From an uncultured Eggerthella sp. (GTDB lineage: Bacteria; Actinomycetota; Coriobacteriia; Coriobacteriales; Eggerthellaceae): 26,750 bases of DNA. The notes below the pieces were generated by a model that was given only the letters and a program-made list of their open reading frames with translations, had not been told where the DNA came from and ran no database searches. How positions within the stretch are numbered: the first letter of the stretch is position 1; every line of letters starts with the position of its first letter. The stretch covers positions 1 to 26,750 of the forward strand of contig USPD01000015.1 in NCBI GenBank assembly GCA_900556585.1. The letters are read 5' to 3'. A program made the translations under genes and the position numbers. This document shows, piece by piece, positions 16,541 to 23,579 of this stretch.

Positions 16541-16600
16541 TTTATAATGAAGGGCGCTTTATTTCGTTTTTGCGAATGAAGCGTCCTTATCATTTATAAT
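16541..16600 (+). promoter_or_regulatory. Long hairpin flanked by two TTTATAAT words before leuS
   Basis: A stem of about 14 pairs with three G-T pairs joins 16551-16564 to 16574-16587. Outer pairs AATG/CATT extend it. No T run follows, so it would be a poor terminator. TTTATAAT occurs just before it (16541-16548) and again just after it (16593-16600). Each contains a perfect TATAAT, but neither has a good -35 at 17 bases. The second would give a leuS leader of about 30 bases. No T-box consensus is visible. Confidence 0.45.
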
Positions 16601-16636
16601 TTGGCAGTCTTACTCTAAAGAAAAAAGGATTGACCT

Positions 16637-19210
16637 ATGAAAGAATACAACCCACATGAAATAGAGCCGCGTTGGCAAAAGGTTTGGGCGGATACGGGTG
16701 CCTATATCGCTCGTGAAGACGAATCGAAGCCAAAGCGTTATGTGCTTGAAATGTTTCCCTATCCATCGGGTGACATTCATATGGGTCATGTTCGTAACTA
16801 TACGTTGGGCGATGTGACAGCACGTTATTACACCATGCGTGGTTATGATGTGCTGCACCCCATGGGATGGGATGCCTTCGGCCTTCCAGCGGAAAATGCT
16901 GCAATTAAGCACAATAGCCATCCTGCTACTTGGACTTATGCGAATATTGAAACCCAAAAAGCAAGCTTTAAGCGCATGGGCTTTTCCTATGACTGGGATA
17001 GGACTGTTGTTGCTTGCGATCCTGAATATTATCGCTGGGGTCAGTGGATTTTCTTGCAGTTCTGGAAACGCGGTTTGGTAGAACGCCGTAATTCTCCTGT
17101 TAATTGGTGCCCTAACTGCAAAACGGTTTTGGCAAACGAACAGGTGACTGAAGGTGAATGCTGGCGTTGCCATGGTGCTGTTGAAAAGCGCGACCTTACT
17201 CAGTGGTATTTCAAGATTACTGATTATGCTCAGGAGCTTTTGGACGACTTGGATCAGCTTGAGGGCTGGCCAGAGCCAGTAAAGCAAATGCAAGCTAACT
17301 GGATTGGTCGCTCCGAAGGTGCTGAAGTTGATTTCTTGTTGTGTGATAAAGATGGCAATGCGCCTGAAAATCCAACGGAAGATGACATTATTACGGTATT
17401 TACTACGCGCCCTGATACTTTGTTTGGCTGCAGCTTCTTCTTGCTTGCTCCTGAATCTCCAAAATTGATGGAGCTTGTAGAGGGCAGTGGATATGAGGCT
17501 GACGTAAAAGCGCTTGTTGAGGCAGCTTCTAAGGTAAGTGCAGTAGAGCGTGCTCAGGGTGATCGCGAAAAGCATGGTGCATTTACTGGTAGGTATGTAA
17601 TCAACCCCGTAAATGGCGAAAAAGTTCCTGTATGGGTTGCTGACTATATTGTTGCTGATTACGGCACGGGTGCTGTCATGGCTGTGCCTTGTGGTGACCA
17701 GCGCGACTTCGAATTTGCTCGTAAATATGATCTGCCTATCATTCCTATTATTTTGAATGAAGATGATCCTCTGTTTGCAGAGCTCAATGGCGTTCAGGAA
17801 CGAAAAGTGACGACCGTTGATTGGGAGAAGTCCTACGAAGCTGAAGGTATTTTGGTTCAGTCGGGCAAATATACTGGCATGGTAGGCGGTAAGCATTCTC
17901 CTGCAGTAGATGCCATCATTGGTGACTTGGAAGCGCAGGGTAAAGGTAAGAAGTCGGTTCAATTCCGCCTGCGTGACTGGTTGATTTCTCGTCAGCGTTA
18001 CTGGGGTAATCCAATTCCTGCAATTTATTGCGACAAGTGTGGTTTAGTTCCTGTACCTGAGGAAGATTTACCCGTTATGCTGCCAAAGGATATTGACCTT
18101 GCAGCGGGCGAAACCTTGGCAACGCATGAAGAATTTTCTAAGTGCACTTGCCCTAAGTGTGGTGGTCCTGCTCGTCGCGAGACGGATACTATGGATACCT
18201 TTACGTGTTCTAGCTGGTACTATTTGCGCTATACCGATCCACATAACGACAAGCAACCGTTCGATCCAGCACGTGCTAATCGTTGGATGCCGGTTGATCA
18301 GTACATTGGCGGTATTGAACACGCCATTCTTCACTTGCTGTATTCGCGTTTCTTTACAAAGGTTTTGCGCGATATGGGCATGCTTGATTTTGATGAGCCA
18401 TTCTCAAACTTGTTGTGTCAGGGTATGGTTTTGGATGAAAACGGCGAAGTAATGTCCAAGTCTAAGGGCAATGTTATTTCTCCTGAAGAAATGATTGATG
18501 GCTACGGTGCCGATGCGGTTCGTGCGTACATTCTGTTTATGGCACCACCTGACAAAGAGCTCCAGTGGAATGAAGATGGCCTTGCTGGCATGTACAAGTT
18601 CTTAAATCGTGCATGGCGTATGGTTGCTGATTTAGCATGCGATGCTGGCGAAAAAACGCTATTCCAGGAAGGCGCAACTCCTGATGCGGCAGAGGAAGCA
18701 AAAGATACGCTTTTGCGCGAGCGTCATCGTGTGGTGGGTAAGGTCATTGAGGACTTTGGCCGCAATAACTTCAATACGGCAATTGCAGCTATTATGGAGC
18801 TCGCAAATGCAACAAGTGATTATTTGCGCATGATTTCGCCAGAGGTTCGCTTACAAGATGCAGATTTGTATGCTTTTGATATTGAAGTTGCTGAAGTAAT
18901 CGTAAAGCTTCTTGCACCTATTACGCCTCATTGGGCAGAAGAGTTATGGCAGACCGAACTTGGCCACACTGATTCAGTTCATCATCAGGCTTGGCCAGAT
19001 TTTGATCCTGAAGCAGCTAAGGCTTCTGAAGTTGAATTAGCTGTACAGGTTAACGGCAAGGTGAAGGCTAAGATCATGGTTGCAACTGATGCGCAAGAAG
19101 ATGCTATTCGCGAAGAAGCGCTTGCTGCTGTTGCATCTGCCGTAGACGGAAAAGACATCAAGAAGGTCATTGTTATTCCTGGCCGCTTAGTAAATATTGT
19201 TGCTAAGTAG
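16637..19210 (+). CDS. leuS: Leucyl-tRNA synthetase
   Basis: This 857-residue class I synthetase charges tRNA-Leu with leucine in the cytosol. The HIGH motif is HMGH at 48-51, following PYPSGDI. The KMSKS motif is VMSKSKGN at about 605-612. A zinc-binding knuckle, WCPNC followed later by CWRCHG, lies at about 157-179. The CP1 editing domain spans about 225-420, with TTRPDTLFGC and YGTGAVMAVPCGDQRD. The ETDTMDTFTCSSWYYLRY block and a C-terminal anticodon and tRNA-binding region complete it. Extra CxxC pairs occur before KMSKS (YCDKCG and CTCPKCGG), as in many bacterial LeuRS. AAAGGA precedes the ATG at 16637. A long hairpin lies in the leader and a clean terminator follows, so it is probably monocistronic. 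Confidence 0.97.
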   Translation: MKEYNPHEIEPRWQKVWADTGAYIAREDESKPKRYVLEMFPYPSGDIHMGHVRNYTLGDVTARYYTMRGYDVLHPMGWDAFGLPAENAAIKHNSHPATWTYANIETQKASFKRMGFSYDWDRTVVACDPEYYRWGQWIFLQFWKRGLVERRNSPVNWCPNCKTVLANEQVTEGECWRCHGAVEKRDLTQWYFKITDYAQELLDDLDQLEGWPEPVKQMQANWIGRSEGAEVDFLLCDKDGNAPENPTEDDIITVFTTRPDTLFGCSFFLLAPESPKLMELVEGSGYEADVKALVEAASKVSAVERAQGDREKHGAFTGRYVINPVNGEKVPVWVADYIVADYGTGAVMAVPCGDQRDFEFARKYDLPIIPIILNEDDPLFAELNGVQERKVTTVDWEKSYEAEGILVQSGKYTGMVGGKHSPAVDAIIGDLEAQGKGKKSVQFRLRDWLISRQRYWGNPIPAIYCDKCGLVPVPEEDLPVMLPKDIDLAAGETLATHEEFSKCTCPKCGGPARRETDTMDTFTCSSWYYLRYTDPHNDKQPFDPARANRWMPVDQYIGGIEHAILHLLYSRFFTKVLRDMGMLDFDEPFSNLLCQGMVLDENGEVMSKSKGNVISPEEMIDGYGADAVRAYILFMAPPDKELQWNEDGLAGMYKFLNRAWRMVADLACDAGEKTLFQEGATPDAAEEAKDTLLRERHRVVGKVIEDFGRNNFNTAIAAIMELANATSDYLRMISPEVRLQDADLYAFDIEVAEVIVKLLAPITPHWAEELWQTELGHTDSVHHQAWPDFDPEAAKASEVELAVQVNGKVKAKIMVATDAQEDAIREEALAAVASAVDGKDIKKVIVIPGRLVNIVAK

Positions 19211-19276
19211 AATTGTTTAAATTTAGTGCAGGCGTTTTCTTAATTGAAAAACGGAACGTCTCATAAGAATATTTGT

Positions 19277-19309
19277 ATACGCCCCATATGTTATGGGGCG
19301 TATCTGTTT
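19277..19309 (+). terminator. Hairpin terminator after leuS
   Basis: ATACGCCCCAT (19277-19287) pairs perfectly with ATGGGGCGTAT (19293-19303) around a 5-base loop. The tail CTGTTT is short in T. It is 66 bases after the leuS stop. Confidence 0.75.
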
Positions 19310-19354
19310 AGAAGCAATGAGTGAGAACTATACAAAATCAAAAGTACTAAGGAT

Positions 19355-20077
19355 ATGCCTTTAATTATGATCGCACGTAAAAACAGAGGACGTTTAGGAC
19401 GTTTAGTACGAGCATTCATTGGGCTTGTACTTGCGGTTGTAATTGTTGTGGTAGGCGTTCCTTTAGGCATTAATGGTTATGTGTGCGCTTCAACCCGTCC
19501 ATCGTTTTCTACAGTTGATAGCCTTTCTTCTCAGGCGTCTAGTTTTGGTGCGGATGCCATTGTGGTGTTGGGTGCAGGAATTAATTGGGATGGAAGTCCT
19601 TCTGCGGTTCTTAAAGATAGGCTTGATACTGCAATTGAACTTTACAACGAAGGGGTGGCTCCCAAAATAATCATGAGTGGTGATAATAGTCAGTCATCGT
19701 ATAACGAAGTTATGGCTATGGCGCTATATGCGGAAGAACAGGGAATTCCTGAGGATGATGTGTTCTGTGATCATGCAGGTGTTTCTACCTATGACAGTAT
19801 GTATAGGCTTCGTTATGTATTCATGGTTGATCGCTGTGTAATTGTGACGCAGGAGTATCACTTGTACCGTGCTTTGTATGACGTGCGTTCGTTTGGTATT
19901 GAGGCGTATGGGGTTCCTAGCGACAGGGTAACGTATGCAAATATGGATGATTATGAAAAGCGCGAAGTGCTTGCACGCGTTAAAGATTTCTTTGCAGCGC
20001 TTCTAAACTATGAGGCTGAAACCAAAAGCGAGCCCGTTAGCCTTGATCAGTCCGGAACCGTAACGCAGTGGTGGTAA
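19355..20077 (+). CDS. SanA/YdcF-like membrane protein (DUF218 domain)
   Basis: The 240-residue protein has a basic N-terminus, one membrane segment at about residues 18-42, and an extracytoplasmic DUF218 domain. Matching segments are DAIVVLGAGI, LKDRLDTAIELYNEG, PKIIMSGDN, STYDSMYRLRYVF and IVTQEYHLYRALY with its conserved histidine. Relatives include SanA and ElyC, which affect envelope integrity or vancomycin exclusion; the biochemical activity is not settled. The start is uncertain. AAGGA (19349-19353) is too close to the ATG at 19355 and 13 bases from the in-frame ATG at 19367, so the protein may be four residues shorter. A degenerate repeat field follows the stop. Confidence 0.85.
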   Translation: MPLIMIARKNRGRLGRLVRAFIGLVLAVVIVVVGVPLGINGYVCASTRPSFSTVDSLSSQASSFGADAIVVLGAGINWDGSPSAVLKDRLDTAIELYNEGVAPKIIMSGDNSQSSYNEVMAMALYAEEQGIPEDDVFCDHAGVSTYDSMYRLRYVFMVDRCVIVTQEYHLYRALYDVRSFGIEAYGVPSDRVTYANMDDYEKREVLARVKDFFAALLNYEAETKSEPVSLDQSGTVTQWW

Positions 20078-20099
20078 GGTAGGACAAAACTAGGTAATA

Positions 20100-20345
20100 C
20101 AAAGCTGAGCAAGAAAAGCGAAATCCAGTCGGTTAAGTAAAGTTCGACTAAGCAAAGCGAAATTCAGCTAACCAAATAAGGTTTAGTTAAGCAAGCTTAA
20201 GCCATGTATGTTTAAGTAAGCCTGCTGAGTCAAGCTAAGCCGAGCATGGTTGAGCAAGCCTGCTGAGTCAAGCTAAGCCGAGCATGGTTGAGTCAAGCTG
20301 AGCTAAACTAAGCCGAGCATGGCTGAGCCAAGCTGAGCTAAATCG
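20100..20345. repeat. Degenerate repeat field with a 38-bp direct repeat
   Basis: The core is a 38-bp unit present twice in tandem (20220-20257 and 20258-20295), differing only at the last few bases. A third decayed copy runs to about 20335. Each unit holds three YTRAGY words spaced 13, 10 and 15 bases apart. Earlier sequence from 20100 carries looser forms (CTGAGCAAG, GTTAAGTAAAG, CTAAGCAAAG, TTAAGCAAGC). Many of the words are GCTNAGC, which is nearly self-complementary. All frames are interrupted, so it is not coding. It fills most of the 322-base gap before the dehydrogenase gene. AAGGAG at 20389-20394 is that gene's ribosome binding site. Confidence 0.75.
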
Positions 20346-20399
20346 ATCGTTGAGCCAAGAAGTTGCCTTTTATTTACCCCTCATTATTAAGGAGTACCT

Positions 20400-21368
20400 A
20401 TGCCTAAGATTGTTGTTACGGACACCGACTTTGAAAATAACGAAATCGAACTTGCTATGGCCAAAGAAGCAGGGGTAGAAATTGCTCTGTTCAATGATCG
20501 CAGTGAAGAAGCAATTATTTGCAATGCTCACGATGCTGATGGGGTAGTGACTTCATACGGCCACTATACTGCAGCGGTTTTTGAGGCGCTTCCCAACTTA
20601 AAGGTAGTAAGCCGTACAGGTATTGGGTATGACAACATTGATGCTAAAGCAGCTACTGAAAACGGAACAGCGGTATGTATTGTTCCTGGGTATGGCACTG
20701 AAGTGGTATCCGACCACGCTATTACGCTTGCGTTATGCAGCCTGCGTCGGCTGAATGAAACTGATGCTGACATGCGTGCAGGCGTATGGGATTACACGCG
20801 TCGTGGTCCTTATGGACAAGTGTATGGTCGCACCTTTGGGGTAATAGGCATGGGTGAAATTGGACGCGCCGTAGCTAGAAAAGCTTCAGGGCTAGGCTTT
20901 AAGGTGATGTGTTATTCGCGTTCTTTAGTTCCGGGGCGTCGGACACCTGAAGGATATCCGATCGCAACATTAGAACAGGTGCTGTCCAGTGCAGATGTAA
21001 TAAGCTTTCATACGGCATTAACTCCTGAAACGCATCATTTGCTTAATGCTGAAAATATAGGTCTCCTAAAGCCAGGTGCCGTTGTGGTGAATACGTCACG
21101 TGGAGCAGTGGTTGATACTGTGGCGCTTGCTAAGGCTTTGCAAGAAGGAAAGCTTTGGGGAGCGGGTATTGATGTGTTTGAGGAAGAGCCGCTTGATTGG
21201 AGTCATCCCATCATGAAAGCACCTCATACGGTATTAAGCCCTCACGTTGCTTATTATTCAGAAGAGTCAGGCGAAGAGCTCCATAGACGTTCCATGCAAG
21301 CAGCAATCGATGTGGTGTTAGGGCGTATGCCGAAAGATTGCTTAAATCCAGAAGTGCTTGCTCGGTAA
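20400..21368 (+). CDS. D-isomer specific 2-hydroxyacid dehydrogenase (CtBP-like subgroup)
   Basis: The 322-residue protein is an NAD-dependent cytosolic dehydrogenase that interconverts a 2-oxo acid and its D-2-hydroxy acid. The nucleotide loop is GVIGMGEIGRAVARKA at about 147-162. The catalytic residues are visible: Arg in NTSRGAVVD, Glu in GIDVFEEEPLD, and His in LSPHVAYYSEES. The substrate loop TSYGHYTAAV and RTGIGYDNID are of the kind found in C-terminal-binding-protein-like and phosphoglycerate-dehydrogenase-like members, so the substrate is open. The ATG at 20400 has AAGGAG 5 bases before it. No terminator is obvious after it; repeats begin about 10 bases past the stop. Confidence 0.88.
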   Translation: MPKIVVTDTDFENNEIELAMAKEAGVEIALFNDRSEEAIICNAHDADGVVTSYGHYTAAVFEALPNLKVVSRTGIGYDNIDAKAATENGTAVCIVPGYGTEVVSDHAITLALCSLRRLNETDADMRAGVWDYTRRGPYGQVYGRTFGVIGMGEIGRAVARKASGLGFKVMCYSRSLVPGRRTPEGYPIATLEQVLSSADVISFHTALTPETHHLLNAENIGLLKPGAVVVNTSRGAVVDTVALAKALQEGKLWGAGIDVFEEEPLDWSHPIMKAPHTVLSPHVAYYSEESGEELHRRSMQAAIDVVLGRMPKDCLNPEVLAR

Positions 21369-21378
21369 AAGTATAACG

Positions 21379-21485
21379 GGCAGATAAGCGCCTAGCGAAT
21401 AAACTAGCTGGCAGATAAGCAGCTAGTATGGCGGATGGATAATTGGCATGATAGATAAGCCAGTAGATAACCAGTTGGTATGGCA
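21379..21485. repeat. Degenerate GATAAGC-type repeats
   Basis: GCAGATAAGC occurs at about 21380 and 21411. Diverged forms TAGATAAGC and TAGATAACC occur at about 21452 and 21464. Each is followed by a CTAG- or CAGT-type word and often by TATGGC. The unit is about 25-35 bases and too irregular for a CRISPR array. It begins right after the dehydrogenase stop and is not coding. Confidence 0.5.
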
Positions 21486-21502
21486 GTAAATTCATAAAAA
21501 GT

Positions 21503-21629
21503 GGCAGAGATTTACGGTTATGTCAATTTCGAAAAAAGATTATGCTCAGTTACGCAACGAAATAAGCTAAAACGTGGTATAACTTACAATAAACAAGTCT
21601 CCAATTTGCCATAACCGTAAATTTGTGCC
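21503..21629. repeat. Widely spaced 20-bp inverted repeat, arms carry TTTACGGTTATG
   Basis: The left arm (21503-21522) and the right arm (21610-21629) are reverse complements at 18 of 20 positions, with a perfect 13-base core ATTTACGGTTATG. They enclose 87 AT-rich bases that include GTGGTATAACTT, a possible -10 region. The layout fits a pair of regulator sites or the ends of a small miniature element. I saw no target-site duplication. Confidence 0.65.
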
Positions 21630-21674
21630 GAAATGCCTTGAAATTCAGCCATTTCCTACTAATAAATCAAAATC

Positions 21675-21745
21675 AGCTTTTGTCCAGAAATTAGCTTTTG
21701 TCCAGAAATCGGCTTTTATCTAGGAAGCAACTTTTATTATTTACC
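21675..21745. repeat. 18-bp tandem repeat, about three to four copies, decaying
   Basis: AGCTTTTGTCCAGAAATT (21675-21692) is repeated with one change at 21693-21710. A third copy (21711-21728) has five or so changes, and a fourth (from 21729) keeps only ACTTTTAT. The gap from 21369 to 21816 therefore holds three repeat types and no gene before the DUF559-like protein. Confidence 0.75.
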
Positions 21746-21816
21746 ATCATCAGGGTAAACTGTCTGTGAAGTCTGCGAAGAAAATGTAACGCAACAATAC
21801 GAGCGATGGACGCGAA

Positions 21817-22776
21817 ATGATTCTTGTTGTGGGCTATAAAAGTGCACTTGAGTATTGGCGATGCGTAGGTCCAAAATACCTTGGAACGATGCGTCGTCGG
21901 CGAAATGCTGTCGAAAAAGCAAAACGCGCATTAGCTTCTGGCAAGTCTCCTTCCCTAGGTGAGGGGAATTTTCGTCCAGCCGGATGTCAACTTCCACTTC
22001 ACGTAGTGGTAGGGTCGACAGATCAGCGAGTTCGCTCAAAAGCTATTGTTTCTCATATATACACTCAAAAGGTTCTGAATTCCTCATATGTGAGCGTAGG
22101 GAATGACTTTGTTGTCGCATCACCTGAATGTTGCTATTTGCAATTGGCATCAAATCTGTCTTTCGAGCAGCTCATCCAAGTTGGTTACGAACTCTGCGGA
22201 ACATATGCCCTTCAAACAAACGCTGATGCGATTTTTCGCGAAAAACCCTTAACGTCGGTTTCTAAATTAACTGCATTTGTCCAAGCGGCAGAAAATGTGC
22301 AAGGGCGCAAAAAAGCACTTCGGGCTTTGCGTTATGTACAGGATAATTCTGCTTCTCCAATGGAGACGGTACTCGCGATGTTGTTGACGCTTCCTTATTC
22401 CCTGGGAGGGTATGGGATTGCTAGGCCACATCTTAATTATCAGGTTGATATTTCGCAAACAGCAAAGTCTCGAGTTGATCGATCATTTTACATACTTGAT
22501 ATGTGCTGGCCCGAAGCAAGGTTTTGTCTTGAGTACGACAGTGCACAATATCATTTGAACCCCAAGCAGCAGGACTTAGATGCGAAGAAAAGAAACGCAT
22601 TAGATACGCTGGGATATTCGGTGCTCACTATTTCTGCGGGACAAGTTATGGACTCTGGAGTATTCAATCGTGTCGCGAAACAGATAGCACGTCATTTGGG
22701 CAAGCGATTGCGCTACAAGGATCCGGAGTTCACTCAGAAGCATCTTGCTCTACGAGAAATTTTGCTTAGTCAGTGA
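21817..22776 (+). CDS. DUF559-like (Vsr/PD-(D/E)XK fold) protein with N-terminal helical region
   Basis: The 319-residue protein ends in a nuclease-like domain of the DUF559/Vsr type. The pattern is SPMETVLAMLL with Glu183, then RVDRSFYILDMCWPEARF with Asp221, FCLEYDSAQYH with Glu239 and His246, and DAKKRNALDTLGYSVLTI. The N-terminal 170 residues include VSHIYTQKV, VASPECCYLQLAS and ELCGTYAL, which recall the AbiEi-type antitoxin/DUF559 proteins common in Actinobacteria. Whether it cuts DNA is unknown. No partner toxin or methylase is adjacent. The ribosome binding site is weak and the start at 21817 is only likely. It converges on the phosphodiesterase gene with 5 bases between the stops. 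The unusual repeat-rich upstream region is a mark of an accessory locus. Confidence 0.7.
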   Translation: MILVVGYKSALEYWRCVGPKYLGTMRRRRNAVEKAKRALASGKSPSLGEGNFRPAGCQLPLHVVVGSTDQRVRSKAIVSHIYTQKVLNSSYVSVGNDFVVASPECCYLQLASNLSFEQLIQVGYELCGTYALQTNADAIFREKPLTSVSKLTAFVQAAENVQGRKKALRALRYVQDNSASPMETVLAMLLTLPYSLGGYGIARPHLNYQVDISQTAKSRVDRSFYILDMCWPEARFCLEYDSAQYHLNPKQQDLDAKKRNALDTLGYSVLTISAGQVMDSGVFNRVAKQIARHLGKRLRYKDPEFTQKHLALREILLSQ

Positions 22777-22781
22777 TAGTT

Positions 22782-23234
22782 TTAATCAAGAGTAACGAAT
22801 TCAACGTTCCCCACTTTGCCTTCTTCGATGGTCAAACGAGCCATGCTCTTTTTGCTTCCACCACGGGGTCGGGTGGCGCTTCCTGGATTAAGGTAGCGTA
22901 CACCGTTGATTACTTGGTTGCGGGGGATGTGCGTATGCCCATGAATAACTACTTGGACATCTACGGCAGGTATACCAATATCTTCAGGACGATGTACCAA
23001 AAAGAATCGGACGCCACCAATACGGGGAGATGCCGTAAAGGGAACATTTGAAGAAATTGAAGAGTAGTCACAGTTGCCCTTAACAGTAATGGTGGGTGCA
23101 ATGGCATCAAGTTCCATTAAAACGCTTTCGCACTCTACATCGCCAGCACATAGAATGATGTCGCATAATTCAAGTTCTTTAATAGCACTATCTGCTAAAT
23201 GACCATGAATATCGGAAATGACGCCAACTATCAT
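22782..23234 (-). CDS. YfcE/MJ0936-type metallophosphoesterase
   Basis: This 150-residue protein is the only convincing minus-strand gene. It has the calcineurin-like phosphoesterase motifs in order: GVISDIHGH at 4-12 (Asp8, His10), CAGDVE at about 29-34, GNCD at about 53-56, and HGHTHIPR at about 98-105. NPGSATRPRGG follows. Relatives are small dimeric phosphodiesterases of the YfcE/MJ0936 group, and the physiological substrate is not known. On the minus strand AAAGGA lies 6 bases before the ATG at 23234. TATACT at 23294-23299 (minus strand) could be its -10. It is divergent from tRNA-Lys. Confidence 0.93.
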   Translation of the reverse strand: MIVGVISDIHGHLADSAIKELELCDIILCAGDVECESVLMELDAIAPTITVKGNCDYSSISSNVPFTASPRIGGVRFFLVHRPEDIGIPAVDVQVVIHGHTHIPRNQVINGVRYLNPGSATRPRGGSKKSMARLTIEEGKVGNVEFVTLD

Positions 23235-23312
23235 TACGAGTCCTTTCTGGAAGGTAAAAGATTGGATTTTGTAGTGAAATAAAAATTTTCTTAAGTATAC
23301 GTCATCTTTTGA

Positions 23313-23341
23313 TTGACCTTTAAGGGCTTGGGTATTAGAAT
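23313..23341 (+). promoter_or_regulatory. Promoter of tRNA-Lys
   Basis: TTGACC (23313-23318), a 17-base spacer and TAGAAT (23336-23341) make the best-scoring promoter by eye in the window. Transcription would start near 23348, about 30 bases before the mature tRNA. Confidence 0.75.
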
Positions 23342-23378
23342 ACTAAGCTGCTCGCTACTAAATAGTAAGCATCCATAT

Positions 23379-23454
23379 GCGCCGTTAGCTCAGTTGGTAG
23401 AGCAGGGGACTTTTAATCCCAAGGTCGCGGGTTCGATTCCCTCACGGCGCACCA
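23379..23454 (+). tRNA. tRNA-Lys (anticodon TTT), CCA encoded
   Basis: The acceptor stem is GCGCCGT (23379-23385) with ACGGCGC (23444-23450), followed by A and CCA. The D-arm is GCTC/GAGC. The anticodon loop CTTTTAA (23410-23416) gives TTT at 23412-23414, which reads lysine codons AAA and AAG. The T-loop is TTCGATT. Two stem positions do not pair: G27-A43 in the anticodon stem and C50-T64 in the T-stem (GCGGG against CCCTC). The overall fold and the strong promoter still support a working gene. Its 3' end is copied downstream, once direct and once or twice inverted. Confidence 0.93.
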
Positions 23455-23465
23455 CCTAATGTTTT

Positions 23466-23495
23466 AGCCATTAAGAAGTTTCTTAGTGGCTTTTT
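23466..23495 (+). terminator. Terminator 1 of tRNA-Lys (module copy 1)
   Basis: AGCCATTAAG (23466-23475) pairs with CTTAGTGGCT (23482-23491), with one G-T pair and an AAGTTT loop, followed by TTTT. It starts 12 bases after the CCA. Confidence 0.9.
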
Positions 23496-23555
23496 AGTGC
23501 CAATAGGATTGAGACCGTGAGGGGATCGAACCTATTGAGGTGGAATTCCGTTAAG

Positions 23556-23579
23556 AAAACAGTCCAGTGGGCTGTTTTT
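23556..23579 (+). terminator. Terminator 2 (module copy 1)
   Basis: AAAACAGTCC (23556-23565) pairs with GGGCTGTTTT (23569-23578), with one G-T pair and a 3-base loop. The T-rich right arm doubles as the T tract. Outer GAATTCC/GGAATTC arms (23543-23587) could extend the structure. Confidence 0.8.

Noticed and set aside
16419..16636. Possible T-box leader before leuS
   Set aside because: The conserved T-box AGGGTGG-type sequence is absent, and the likely leader is too short.
16610..17962. 450-codon open frame on the minus strand
   Set aside because: It lies wholly opposite leuS, its product has no recognisable domain and an unnatural composition, and it follows from the codon bias of leuS.
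20100..21485. CRISPR array
   Set aside because: The repeats are irregular, degenerate, lack unique spacers of constant length, and no cas gene is present.
21211..21495. 94-codon minus-strand frame with a periodic, aliphatic protein
   Set aside because: Its periodicity comes from the GATAAGC-type DNA repeats and half of it overlaps the dehydrogenase gene in antisense.
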